From the NCBI GenBank assembly GCA_019058315.1, contig JAHPZH010000002.1, forward strand, positions 62,001-126,000: a DNA stretch of 64,000 nt. The letters run 5' to 3'. Shown here piece after piece: positions 8,958 to 17,962 of the stretch (position 1 is its first letter; each line of letters begins with the position of its first letter). The translations under genes and the position numbers were made by a program. Source of the DNA: Candidatus Helarchaeota archaeon (GTDB lineage Archaea > Asgardarchaeota > Lokiarchaeia > Helarchaeales > RDOG01). Under the pieces are notes generated by a model that worked only from the letters and a program-made list of their open reading frames with translations, had not been told where the DNA came from and ran no database searches.

Positions 8958-10148
8958 TTGAATGCACAAGAACGGATATTAAAGGCAATTAATCACGAAG
9001 AACCCGATCGTGTCCCTTGGTTTGAATTAGGAATTGATAATTTAAAAATTATTGAGCATTATGGTGCCAGATACGAACTTCAAGGTTTTGGAAAAGTACT
9101 TAAAGATCTGTACAGCTCATTTAAAGGTGATAAAAAACAATTTTCTGAAAATTTTAACAAAATAGTTTATAGTAAAGCAGCTCTAAAAACGTTTATGAAA
9201 CCGATTGTTAAATTATATAAAAGTATAGGAATTGACGCAGCTGTTGTGCCTCTAGCCTTATACCCCCTTGAATATAATGAGGCTAGTTTCGTAGATGAAT
9301 ATGCTAGAAAATTTGATGTTATAAAAACTAGTGATGGTATGGATATTTTTTATTATAGAGGGGGTGCACTTAAAGATATTGACGATTATGAAGCATTTCC
9401 TCGCTTAAATCCTGATCTACCTTTGAGGAAAGACTCTTTTGAAGTAGCAAAAAAGTTAGAAAAACAATCTAATGGAAATATATGTATATTTCCCGCTTTC
9501 ACAGGTATAATGGAAGCGACATGGGAAGCATTTGGAATAGAAAATTTTAGTAGGTTATTAGCCAAACCAAAGATGATTAAAAAAATTTTTGATGATATGG
9601 GCAAGTTTGCGGTTGAATTAACAAAAAGGATTGTTGAATGGGGAGAAACTGGACCAATTTTAGTTTTTGACGATTATGGTTATAAAAAAGGATTATTTAT
9701 GAGTCCAAGGAATTATAGAAAATACGTTTTTCCTTGGTTAGAACAGATTTGTAAAACAGCTCATAAAGGCGGATTAAAAGTAATTTTACATAGTTGTGGA
9801 GATATTTCTGCCATCTTAGATGATCTCATTAAATCAGGTGTGGACGCCCTCCATCCAATTGAACCAACAACAGCAAATCCGGAATATAGTATTTTTAAAC
9901 TGAAAGAGAAAATTGGTAAAGATATAACTTTTGTTGGTAATGTATCTCCTCAAGATCTTTCAGATAAAGATCCGGATTTTATAAAAAATTATACAAAAGA
10001 ATTAATTAGAGATGTTGCTCCTGGAGGAGGTTTTATATTAAGTTCTGGACACAGTATTAATCCTGCAGTTAAATTAGAAAATTTTCTAGCAATGAAAGAA
10101 ATATTTGAAAAATATAGAAATTATCCAATAGGATTTATTCCCGATTAA
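8958..10148 (+). CDS. UroD-like methyltransferase, cassette 1 gene B
   Basis: A 396-residue UroD/MtaA-superfamily protein. The start is TTG at 8958: the paralogue at 11506 has ATG at the same aligned position followed by the same NAQERILKAINHE. The barrel carries DDYGYK, MSPRNYRK and the HSCGD zinc-site motif (His278, Cys280); the second Cys region reads SSGHSIN with His in place of Cys. It ends YPIGFIPD, as does the gene at 5493. It belongs to the B branch, which differs strongly from the A branch (HCCGQ), so the A-B pair may act as two different half-reactions or as a heteromer. Function as methyl-corrinoid methyltransferase is inferred. Confidence 0.8.
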   Translation: MNAQERILKAINHEEPDRVPWFELGIDNLKIIEHYGARYELQGFGKVLKDLYSSFKGDKKQFSENFNKIVYSKAALKTFMKPIVKLYKSIGIDAAVVPLALYPLEYNEASFVDEYARKFDVIKTSDGMDIFYYRGGALKDIDDYEAFPRLNPDLPLRKDSFEVAKKLEKQSNGNICIFPAFTGIMEATWEAFGIENFSRLLAKPKMIKKIFDDMGKFAVELTKRIVEWGETGPILVFDDYGYKKGLFMSPRNYRKYVFPWLEQICKTAHKGGLKVILHSCGDISAILDDLIKSGVDALHPIEPTTANPEYSIFKLKEKIGKDITFVGNVSPQDLSDKDPDFIKNYTKELIRDVAPGGGFILSSGHSINPAVKLENFLAMKEIFEKYRNYPIGFIPD

Positions 10149-10295
10149 AAATTAACAACTTAAACTCAGTATAATCCTTTTTGATTAACCTAATGGAAAA
10201 TTATAAAGAGAAAGTAAGTTTTACGATAGTTAATAAATGAAAAAATTATTAAATAAATTTCTTTATTTAAAAATAATAATTCTGGTGTATTTATT

Positions 10296-11453
10296 ATGAA
10301 TTGTAAAGAAAGAGTAATAAAAGCATTTCATTTTGATAAACCTGACAAGATCCCAAAACATATAATACTTGATCCAAGGACTGATATGTTCATATTATAT
10401 ACTTATGAACCTTTAAGTTTTCAACCCACCAATTATCCTCCTCATATATTTGGAGGTCCTGCTCTTTATGGTGATAAACAATATCGTACAATGATTTATA
10501 AATGGAATGACGAAAACCGAATAAAATTAGGATTACCAGAAGATTGGTGGAATCATGAAATAAATAACGAATTACTAACAATTGATGAATGGGGTATTAT
10601 TTGGAAAAGTGGAGCTGCAAGTAGAGATAAAAGCATGGGCCATCCTTTTAGAGGTCCATTTCAAGATTCATGGGATAATCTTGATGAGTATCAACCTCCT
10701 GATGCTACTGATAGAAATAGATTTAGATACTGGAATAAACTTACGCAAAGCTTGAATAAAGATAATTATATCTTAGGATGTCCAATGCTATGTTTCATAC
10801 ATAATAAATCATCATTTCTTAGAGGATTTACAAATATTATGGTTGATTTTGTAAGAAATCCAAAACAAGTTCATAAATTAATAAAATACGTTACTGATTT
10901 TTTTTATGATCAAATACCACTTATTAAAGAGGTTTGTCCAGAGCTCGATGCTATTTTTGTTCTTGATGATCTCGGGTCTCAACAAAGTCCGATTATATCT
11001 CCAAGACTTTTTAAAAAATTTTATTATGAGCCTTACAAAAAAATAATTGATTTAACTCACGATCTTGGTTTGGATTTTGTTTTACATTGTTGTGGACAAG
11101 TAAAAGAATTATTTCCTATTTTTCTAGATCTTGGAATAGATGTAATGGAATTTGATCAGCCCAATGTTACAGGTGTTGAAAATTATAAAATATACGCTGA
11201 ACAGCATAAAATGGCTTTTTGGTTAAGTTCTGATCTGCAAACAACTTTTACCCAAGGTACACCTGAAGATGTGGAAAAAGAAGTAAAATATTTTGTAAAA
11301 GAAATTGGAAATAACTATGGGGGTTTGGCGTTTTCTATGTATAATGATAATAGAGCAATGCAAACTCCAAAAGAAAATATAAAAGCTTTTAGGAAAGCTA
11401 TGGACAAATGGGGAAAATATAACGAACAAGGAATTATTGATTGGTTAGCTTAA
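10296..11453 (+). CDS. UroD-like methyltransferase, cassette 2 gene A
   Basis: A 385-residue paralogue of the gene at 7754, nearly identical over most of its length. Differences cluster in the N-terminal 30 residues and around residues 155-175 (CPMLCFIHNKSS against CPAQAFLYDKSS), a region that may line the substrate pocket. The HCCGQ motif is retained. The 147-base spacer before it shares the sequence AACCTA-TGGAAAA and GGTGTATTTATTATG with the spacer before 7754, evidence that the duplicated unit included the upstream DNA. It is followed by cassette 2 gene B after 52 bases. Confidence 0.8.
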   Translation: MNCKERVIKAFHFDKPDKIPKHIILDPRTDMFILYTYEPLSFQPTNYPPHIFGGPALYGDKQYRTMIYKWNDENRIKLGLPEDWWNHEINNELLTIDEWGIIWKSGAASRDKSMGHPFRGPFQDSWDNLDEYQPPDATDRNRFRYWNKLTQSLNKDNYILGCPMLCFIHNKSSFLRGFTNIMVDFVRNPKQVHKLIKYVTDFFYDQIPLIKEVCPELDAIFVLDDLGSQQSPIISPRLFKKFYYEPYKKIIDLTHDLGLDFVLHCCGQVKELFPIFLDLGIDVMEFDQPNVTGVENYKIYAEQHKMAFWLSSDLQTTFTQGTPEDVEKEVKYFVKEIGNNYGGLAFSMYNDNRAMQTPKENIKAFRKAMDKWGKYNEQGIIDWLA

Positions 11454-11505
11454 TTAATAATTAAATAATATTATTAAAAATATCATAAAAAATGAGATAA
11501 TAAAT

Positions 11506-12696
11506 ATGAATGCTCAAGAACGGATATTAAAAGCAATTAATCACGAAGAACCTGATCGTGTCCCTTGGTTTGAATTAGGAATTGATAATTTAAAAATTGT
11601 GGAGCATTATGGCTCCAGATATGAACTACAAGGTTTTGGAAAAGTACTTAAAGATCTTTTTAGCTCATTTAAAGGCGATAAAAAAGTATTAAATGAAAAT
11701 ATAAAGAAATTAGTTTATAGTAAAGCAACTCAAAAAATGGCAATGAAACCAGTTGTTAAATTATATAAAGATATCGGCATAGACGCTGCTATTGTGCCTA
11801 TAGCCTTATACCATCTTGAATACGAAGAAAGTGGTTTCGTAGATGAATATGCTAGAAAATTTGATGTTATAAAAACTAGTGATGGTATGGATTTTTTTTA
11901 TTATAGAGGTGGTGTACTTAAAGATTTTGATGATTATGAAGCATTTCCTCCCTTAGATCCTGATCTCCCTCTTAGGAAATACTCTTTTGAAGTTGCAAAA
12001 GAATTAGAAAAAAAAGCAAATGGTGATATATACATAATTCCCGCTTATGCTGGAATGATGGAAGCAACATGGGAAGCATTTGGGATAGAAAATTTTAGTA
12101 GATTATTAGCTAAACCTAAGATTGTTAAAAAAATTTTTGATGATATGGGCAAATTTGCGGTTGAATTAACAAAAAGAATTATTGAATGGGGGGAAACTGG
12201 AGCATGTTTAATCTTTGACGATTATGGCTATAAAAAAGGATTATTTATGAGTCCTAGAAATTATAGAAAATATGTTTTCCCTTGGTTAGAACAAATTTGT
12301 AAAACAGCTCATAAAGGTGGAATAAAAGTAATTTTACATAGCTGTGGGGATATTTATACTATTTTAGACGATATTATTAAAGCAGGGGTTGATGCCCTCC
12401 ATCCTATTGAACCAACAACAGCAAATTCTGAATATAGTATTTTTAAATTGAAAGAAAAAATTGGAAAAGAAATGACTTTTGTTGGTAACGTATCTCCCCA
12501 AGATCTTTCAGATAAAGATCCTAAATTTATAAAAAATTATACAGAAGAATTAATTAGAGAAGTCGCTCCTGGAGGAGGATTTATTTTAAGTTCGGGTCAT
12601 TCTATTAATCCTGCGGTTAAACTAGAAAATTTTCTAGCGATGAAAGAAACATTAGAAAAATATGGAAAATATCCAATAGGACACAGTTCTAGTTAA
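11506..12696 (+). CDS. UroD-like methyltransferase, cassette 2 gene B
   Basis: A 396-residue paralogue of the gene at 8958, with the same ERILKAINHE start, HSCGD zinc-site motif and SSGHSIN segment. The start is a regular ATG here. The last residues read YPIGHSSS instead of YPIGFIPD, so the C-terminal tail has drifted or was replaced at the duplication boundary. The gene precedes the GH172/DUF2961 gene by 66 bases in the same orientation and may share its transcript. Retention of both copies with intact motifs suggests selection for two versions, perhaps for different methylated substrates; that is inference. Confidence 0.8.
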   Translation: MNAQERILKAINHEEPDRVPWFELGIDNLKIVEHYGSRYELQGFGKVLKDLFSSFKGDKKVLNENIKKLVYSKATQKMAMKPVVKLYKDIGIDAAIVPIALYHLEYEESGFVDEYARKFDVIKTSDGMDFFYYRGGVLKDFDDYEAFPPLDPDLPLRKYSFEVAKELEKKANGDIYIIPAYAGMMEATWEAFGIENFSRLLAKPKIVKKIFDDMGKFAVELTKRIIEWGETGACLIFDDYGYKKGLFMSPRNYRKYVFPWLEQICKTAHKGGIKVILHSCGDIYTILDDIIKAGVDALHPIEPTTANSEYSIFKLKEKIGKEMTFVGNVSPQDLSDKDPKFIKNYTEELIREVAPGGGFILSSGHSINPAVKLENFLAMKETLEKYGKYPIGHSSS

Positions 12697-12762
12697 AAAT
12701 CAGTATTTTTAATTATTATCTTATTTAAATCTTTTTAGGTTTAATTTCTTTGAGTGATTAAT

Positions 12763-14022
12763 ATGTATTTAAATTCTTTTTCGAATCTTTTTAAGTTAAC
12801 AAATAGATCTAACCATCGTATTTCCAGTTGGGATAAAAAAGGAAGGAATAATGATTTTATTCATGTTGAGAGCAAAAAGACTGCGACTTTAGCCGAAATA
12901 CAAGGTCCTGGAATTATTAAACACATTTATTTTACTACAATTCTTCAAAATCCTCTTGATTTTAGGTACGGAATAATAAGAATGTATTGGGATCACGAAG
13001 AAAATCCTAGTGTTGAAGTACCTTTAGGGGATTTCTTTGGAGTAAGTAATTGTAAGGTACGTCTGATTAATTCATTAATCATTACTATTAATAGAGGAGC
13101 CTTAGGGAGTTATGGTTTTAATATGTATTTTCCAATGCCATTTTCTAAACATGCTAAAATTGAATTAGAAAATCAAGGACCATCAACATTAGGTGGTATT
13201 ATCTCCGCTTTTTGGTATCATATAGATTATGATAAATTAAATGAACCGTTACCTAAGGATACAGGTTATTTTCACGCCTTTTGGAATAAAGAAAAACTTA
13301 CAAAAATTTCAGAAAGAATTCCAGTAAAAAAGAAAAATGTTCAACTATGGAGCGGAAAAAATTTAACAGGTGAAGATAATTACGTAATTTTAGATACTGA
13401 GGGAAACGGACAGCTAGCAGGATTACTGCTGAATATAGATAATATAGCTGGAAGTTGGTATGGAGAAGGTGATGATATGATTTTTATTGATAATGATACA
13501 TGGCCTCCTTCTATTCACGGAACAGGTACCGAAGAGATTTTTGGAGGCGGTGCAAGCCCAAAACATGAATATTCGGGTCCATATACAGGATTCCATCTCA
13601 TTGAAAACTTTGATTATTCAGGAAATAATGGCATGTATCGATGGTATATTCATGATCCTATAAGGTTTAAAAAAAGAATTAGATGGACAATTGAACATGG
13701 TCATGCTAATAATTTTGAAAATGATTATTCCAGTGTGGCTTATTGGTATCAAAATGAGCCACATAAAAAATTCCCACCATTACTTCCAATAGACGAAAGA
13801 ATACCAAGATTACCAGATAATTTTGAACAGATTTGGTCAGAATGTAAATTAACCACAACTGAAGTATTTCTAAGGTTAAGTAGTTCAAAATCTAAATATT
13901 CAACAGTTATTGATAGATCATATCAAGACACTTTACACGATTTTATGCAAGGAAAATATCAAATAGCTTATGAAAATTTGAAAAAAATAAGAAAAAAGCT
14001 AAAAGAAAAATCTGAAGCATAA
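12763..14022 (+). CDS. GH172 (DUF2961) family glycoside-processing protein
   Basis: A 419-residue protein of the DUF2961 family, now glycoside hydrolase family 172, whose studied members act on fructofuranoside or arabinofuranoside linkages. Visible marks are the ATLAEIQGPGIIKHI block, MYWDHEENPSVEVPLGDFFG, and HGTGTEEIFGGG, which holds the glutamates expected at the active site. There is no clear signal peptide, so it is probably cytoplasmic. The ATG at 12763 is chosen over the GTG at 12754 because the decayed copy at 7441 aligns codon by codon from this ATG. It follows the UroD-like cassettes and may help release sugar from a methylated or decorated glycoside; this is inference. Confidence 0.8.
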   Translation: MYLNSFSNLFKLTNRSNHRISSWDKKGRNNDFIHVESKKTATLAEIQGPGIIKHIYFTTILQNPLDFRYGIIRMYWDHEENPSVEVPLGDFFGVSNCKVRLINSLIITINRGALGSYGFNMYFPMPFSKHAKIELENQGPSTLGGIISAFWYHIDYDKLNEPLPKDTGYFHAFWNKEKLTKISERIPVKKKNVQLWSGKNLTGEDNYVILDTEGNGQLAGLLLNIDNIAGSWYGEGDDMIFIDNDTWPPSIHGTGTEEIFGGGASPKHEYSGPYTGFHLIENFDYSGNNGMYRWYIHDPIRFKKRIRWTIEHGHANNFENDYSSVAYWYQNEPHKKFPPLLPIDERIPRLPDNFEQIWSECKLTTTEVFLRLSSSKSKYSTVIDRSYQDTLHDFMQGKYQIAYENLKKIRKKLKEKSEA

Positions 14023-14032
14023 AATAGGTCTT

Positions 14033-14134
14033 TTAAAGAATAAAAAAGATAAACAAAATCCAACTAATTGAAATAACTACTAAAATCAAAAAAATATTTA
14101 ATGTAAATTTCCCTAAACCAGATTTTTTTTCCAA
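14033..14134 (-). CDS. Possible small single-helix membrane protein
   Basis: A 33-residue frame starting with TTG, limited upstream by an in-frame stop two codons before the start. It reads as a charged N-terminus (EKKSGLGK) followed by a long hydrophobic segment of about 22 residues rich in Ile, Leu, Val and Phe. The 3' end faces the GH172 gene. Such a composition can arise by chance in AT-rich DNA read on the T-rich strand, so coding status is doubtful; no ribosome-binding site is clear. Confidence 0.3.
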   Translation of the reverse strand: MEKKSGLGKFTLNIFLILVVISISWILFIFFIL

Positions 14135-14351
14135 GAACTAATCCATCCTACTCATAATAATTAATTTTAATTTAAGATTCAGAAGTGAGATTTTTTGAAA
14201 GATACTAATTAAAATTATTAAAATAATTCTTATTATGAGTTATTGGACATTTTTTTAACATTTGAAAACTAGAATAAACTATTCCAAGGTCTTATTATAA
14301 AATAATGTTAAATCAAAGGTACTGAAAGAAAAAGAATAAATTCATAATTTA
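14135..14351. other. AT-rich intergenic stretch with an 11-bp inverted repeat
   Basis: No gene is seen here. The bases 14150-14160 (ACTCATAATAA) are repeated in inverted orientation at 14230-14240, with partial extension of the pairing inward. The 69-base loop and AT richness make a functional hairpin doubtful. T-runs in the preceding 30 bases could serve as a terminator for flanking genes. Confidence 0.3.
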
Positions 14352-14738
14352 TTAGGATTTAAAAAAAGAGTTTTTAGTGTCTTCTCCATCTAAAATCCAA
14401 AGTAATATAATTCCAATAATGAAAATCATCAAAATAAGAGATATTATTGCTGATATAACCCAACCCCATTCCTTAAATGTAATAAGACCAAAAACAGTCA
14501 CTACTAATAAGATTCCTAAAAATAAAGATATTAATCCGATAATCGGTAACATTTCCAACAAAGGTTGACCAGTTATTACATTAGTATCAAAAAATCCCGC
14601 CCAACCCAATTGTATACCAAGATTTATTACTCTAAATGGTTCGATAAAAGAAAATATTCCAACATATAAGGAATATAATCCCCAGATTAAGAATAGGATA
14701 ATAATTACCCAATATCCGAATGTTCTTTTATTACTCAA
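14352..14738 (-). CDS. Small integral membrane protein, function unknown
   Basis: A 128-residue protein with about three or four predicted membrane segments: residues about 9-31, 62-84 and 92-116, with a shorter hydrophobic stretch between. The C-terminal tail (DGEDTKNSFFKS) is short and charged. I do not recognise a named family. It is transcribed away from the CMD-like operon at 14851, with a 112-base divergent spacer. Confidence 0.6.
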   Translation of the reverse strand: MSNKRTFGYWVIIILFLIWGLYSLYVGIFSFIEPFRVINLGIQLGWAGFFDTNVITGQPLLEMLPIIGLISLFLGILLVVTVFGLITFKEWGWVISAIISLILMIFIIGIILLWILDGEDTKNSFFKS

Positions 14739-14850
14739 TTTTTTTCAATCCTTGAAGTATTAAATTAATAAACATAAAAAAAATTTATCCAGCCATTTGA
14801 TTATAGTTTTCCTAAATTCATTCAAGTCAAATTGTTAAGTGAAATAAACG

Positions 14851-15462
14851 ATGAATAAAAAAATTGAAGATTATTCAAGCAAAAAGAAGTCAATTAAACC
14901 AATTCGACTTTCCAAACCGCGGATCCATCCATTAGACAAATCAAAATGGAACGAGGATGTGATATCACAATTAAAGAATTTGCAACAAGGTCCTAGAGGG
15001 CAGGTTCCTAATATTTTCACAACTCTGGCAAATCACCCAAAATTACTTAAACGATTTTTAGTGTTTGGACGTCACATCACCCTTAAATCGTCTCTTCCTC
15101 GACGAGACCGAGAAATGCTAATGCTTCGAATTGGATGGCTTTGCTACAGCGAATATGAATTTGGACAGCATGCTAAAATCGGAAAAAGTTGTGGTCTCAG
15201 CGATGAAGAAATCAAAATGATAATGGAAGGTCCTGATGCTAAGGGATGGGAGCCATTTGAAGCTGCTTTGCTTCGTGCGGTGGATGAACTCCATGCGGAT
15301 GCATTCATAACTGACTCTACTTGGAATGAAATTGCAGAACGTTACAATACCCACCAAATAATGGATCTTATTTTCACAGTTGGTCAATATAATCTGATAA
15401 GTATGGCTCTAAATTCTTTAGGAGTCCAACTGGATTCTTGGATTGATGGTTTTCCGAAATGA
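14851..15462 (+). CDS. Carboxymuconolactone decarboxylase / AhpD-like protein
   Basis: A 203-residue all-helical protein of the CMD/AhpD-like superfamily. The core motif is RIGWLCYSEYEFGQHAKIG, matching the family pattern of an Arg, a cysteine or acidic pair and a His around the active-site helix; only one Cys sits in that position, so a classical CxxC peroxidase centre is not evident. Family members are decarboxylases or thiol-dependent peroxidases. The next gene (NTF2-like fold) begins 18 bases after the stop, then a methyltransferase after 19 bases, so the three form a likely operon acting on one small-molecule substrate. Confidence 0.75.
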   Translation: MNKKIEDYSSKKKSIKPIRLSKPRIHPLDKSKWNEDVISQLKNLQQGPRGQVPNIFTTLANHPKLLKRFLVFGRHITLKSSLPRRDREMLMLRIGWLCYSEYEFGQHAKIGKSCGLSDEEIKMIMEGPDAKGWEPFEAALLRAVDELHADAFITDSTWNEIAERYNTHQIMDLIFTVGQYNLISMALNSLGVQLDSWIDGFPK

Positions 15463-15480
15463 TATTTAGAGGCACGCTTT

Positions 15481-15804
15481 ATGAATTTATTACAAACCTA
15501 TACTGATTGCTTAAAAAATGGAGATGCTGAAAAGCTTGCTTCGATTTTCACAGAAGATGCAATTTTTAATGATAATGGACCTAGTAAATTTGGACAAAGA
15601 CCCATTAATTTAAAAGGTAGAAATAAAATTGAAGCATTTTTTAAGAGAGCTCTAGCCAGAGGCGGATTTAAAATTTCAAATATAAATATAAATAAAAATG
15701 CTATGAGATATGATATCCAAATTGGGGAAACTTTATTTCTCGCTCTTGGTGTAATGAAAGAAGAAAAAAATCTGATTAAGGAATATAATGTTACTGTTGT
15801 ATAA
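15481..15804 (+). CDS. SnoaL/NTF2-like fold protein
   Basis: A 107-residue protein with the alpha+beta cone pattern of SnoaL-like NTF2 folds: helix with YTDCLKNGDAEKLASIFTEDAIF, a loop, then GRNKIEAFFKRAL and antiparallel strands. Members bind small hydrophobic molecules as isomerases, cyclases or hydratases, or are regulatory pockets. It is sandwiched between a CMD-like protein and a SAM-dependent methyltransferase in a tightly spaced operon, which supports a role in modifying a small organic compound. Confidence 0.65.
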   Translation: MNLLQTYTDCLKNGDAEKLASIFTEDAIFNDNGPSKFGQRPINLKGRNKIEAFFKRALARGGFKISNININKNAMRYDIQIGETLFLALGVMKEEKNLIKEYNVTVV

Positions 15805-15823
15805 AATCATGAGGGAATATTAA

Positions 15824-16543
15824 ATGTCGGACAAATTTAAAGAACATTTCGATTCGATAGCTGAAGAATATGATGATGAAAGGGAAGATTTTTCTAAAAT
15901 GGAAGCTATGGTCCTCATATACTCTTGTGGAAAAATTAAAGGTTGTAAGATTCTTGATATAGGCACTGGTACTGGTATAATAGCTCTTGAATTTGCAAAA
16001 CGAGTGGGAAATGAAGATGAGGTAATTGGTATTGACATATCCGAATCTATGCTTAAGATAGCAAAGAAAAAAGCAAAAGAAATAGGTGTAAATAATATCA
16101 AATTTAAGGTTGGCAGTTTTACCAATATACCACTTACAAACGAGAGTGTAGATATTATTGTATCAAGTGCAGCTCTCCACCATGTAAAACCACAAGAAAA
16201 GCTAAACGCTTTCAAAGAGATGTGGAGAGTATTGAAAATTGGTGGTAGAATTGTAATTAATGATGCAATGTACGAAAATGAAGAATGGAGAAGTATTTTT
16301 ATAGATATGGATTTATTAAAAAGACACCTTGAAAAAATCGGTTTTCCAAAAGAAAGAATGGATATGACTTTGGGATTGACAAAAACTAGCGTTGGACTCA
16401 TCGGTACATTCAGAGATGAATATGTTGAAAGTGTAGGTGCTATAAAAAAATATGCGGAAGAAGCTGGGTTTAAAGGAATAAAAATAAAGGTAACATTTAA
16501 GCCATTACCCGCCCATTGGGTTCTAAAAGCAAAAAAATTATGA
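15824..16543 (+). CDS. Class I SAM-dependent methyltransferase
   Basis: A 239-residue Rossmann-fold methyltransferase. Motif I is ILDIGTGTGIIALEF (about residues 44-58), motif II region VIGIDISESML binds the ribose hydroxyls, and AALHHVKPQEKL with LKIGGRIVI resembles the UbiE/Methyltransf_11 group. The C-terminal part (VTFKPLPAHWVLKAKK) is typical of small-molecule C- or O-methyltransferases. GAGGGA lies about 10 bases before the ATG. It is the third gene of the CMD-like operon. The acceptor is unknown. Confidence 0.85.
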   Translation: MSDKFKEHFDSIAEEYDDEREDFSKMEAMVLIYSCGKIKGCKILDIGTGTGIIALEFAKRVGNEDEVIGIDISESMLKIAKKKAKEIGVNNIKFKVGSFTNIPLTNESVDIIVSSAALHHVKPQEKLNAFKEMWRVLKIGGRIVINDAMYENEEWRSIFIDMDLLKRHLEKIGFPKERMDMTLGLTKTSVGLIGTFRDEYVESVGAIKKYAEEAGFKGIKIKVTFKPLPAHWVLKAKKL

Positions 16544-16607
16544 TTTTCGAATTAAAGAAACAAATTAAATTTATAAATTATGCTTAATTATACTCCTCTG
16601 AATTCAA

Positions 16608-17924
16608 ATGGATTCCACTGAAACATCAAATAACACTGAGGAGCAATATTTACTCTCAGGAATGAATTTTTTAAAGGATGGAAAATTTGATGATGCTATA
16701 AAAGCATTTGATGATGCCCTAAAGATAAATCCAAATTCTTCATCAATTCACGCATATTTAGGTGATGCTTTAAGGAAAAAAGGATTATTTAATGAAGCGA
16801 TTAAAGAGAATAACGAGGCTATAAGACTCGAGCCTGATAATTTTGAGGCATATAATAATCTTGGACTAACTTTTTCGGATATGGGACAATATAATAGAGC
16901 TATCATGGAGTTTAGACAGGCTATACAACTAAATCCAATTTTTATAAATGCTTTTTTAAACCTCGGAGTTGCTCTTCTAGAAGTAGAGCTTTATGAAGAG
17001 GGGTTTCAAGCATTTAAAGAAGCTGTGCGAATAGCACCTAATGAATATTTGACTCATTATCAATTAGCAATAGCATTTTATAAAACTGGTATGATTAAAG
17101 ATGCAATTAATGAGTGTAAAGAAGCTTTAAAAATAGCTCCCGAATATTTAGATGCCCATGATCTTCTTGGTTTTCTTTTTTACATTAATGGAGAGCTTGA
17201 AGATGCAATAGAAGAATATAAAAAAGTACTAAGATCAAAACCAGAATATGCAGAAGCGCATTTTAATTTAGGAAATGTGCTTATAAGTAAAGAAAGTATC
17301 GATGAGGGAATTAGGGAATATAAAAAAGCATTAATATTAAAGCCTTCATTATATCAAGATTTCAAAAATCAAGCTTCAATGCAACATAAGACTTACATAA
17401 TAAAAGCATATGAAGAAATCAGAGATACTGAAAGTAAGGTTAAACCAACAGAAGATGAGCTAAATAAAGTAATTCAAAAATATGAAAAAAAATTGAAAAA
17501 AATAAATAGTAAAAAAAATCCTGTAGAATTTGCTGAGGTTTTAAAGGATTTAGGAGATTCCTACTTTACACTTGCAAATTCAAGTTCTGATGAAAAATAT
17601 CTAGAAGAGGGATTGTCTGGGTTTTTCCGAGTTGGAGATAAAGCAAAAAACTTAAAAAATGCTATAAACGCCTATAAGCAAGCCCTAGAAATATTTAATG
17701 TTCGAAATTTTCCAATTGAATTTGCAATGACTCAAATGAACCTTGGAAACGCATACTATTCTCTTTGTGAATTAGAAGAAACAAGAAAAAATCTTTCTAA
17801 TGCACTCCGAGTATATACCATAGCCTTTCCTACTCTAAAAGCTGATAAATATCCTCAATATCATCAAAAGATAAAAAATAATATAAAAGAAATACAACAA
17901 AGGTTGAGTTCTAATTCTATTTAA
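16608..17924 (+). CDS. Tetratricopeptide-repeat protein
   Basis: A 438-residue protein with at least seven consecutive TPR units in residues about 10-250, recognisable from the repeated pattern of A-x-L-G, G-x-x-x-x-A-I-x-x-(F/Y)-x-x-A-(L/I) and P. A helical linker (about 265-300, charged) follows, then a second helical region with GNAYYSLCELEETRKN that looks like further degenerate TPRs. No catalytic domain or membrane anchor is seen. TPR proteins serve as protein-protein scaffolds. The gene stands alone, convergent with the esterase gene at 17963. Confidence 0.9.
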   Translation: MDSTETSNNTEEQYLLSGMNFLKDGKFDDAIKAFDDALKINPNSSSIHAYLGDALRKKGLFNEAIKENNEAIRLEPDNFEAYNNLGLTFSDMGQYNRAIMEFRQAIQLNPIFINAFLNLGVALLEVELYEEGFQAFKEAVRIAPNEYLTHYQLAIAFYKTGMIKDAINECKEALKIAPEYLDAHDLLGFLFYINGELEDAIEEYKKVLRSKPEYAEAHFNLGNVLISKESIDEGIREYKKALILKPSLYQDFKNQASMQHKTYIIKAYEEIRDTESKVKPTEDELNKVIQKYEKKLKKINSKKNPVEFAEVLKDLGDSYFTLANSSSDEKYLEEGLSGFFRVGDKAKNLKNAINAYKQALEIFNVRNFPIEFAMTQMNLGNAYYSLCELEETRKNLSNALRVYTIAFPTLKADKYPQYHQKIKNNIKEIQQRLSSNSI

Positions 17925-17962
17925 ACTAATTCTCCGATTTTTAGATTAAGAAAAAATACGTT

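Noticed and set aside
12754..12762. GTG start for the GH172 gene
   Set aside because: The pseudogene copy at 7441 aligns from the ATG at 12763.
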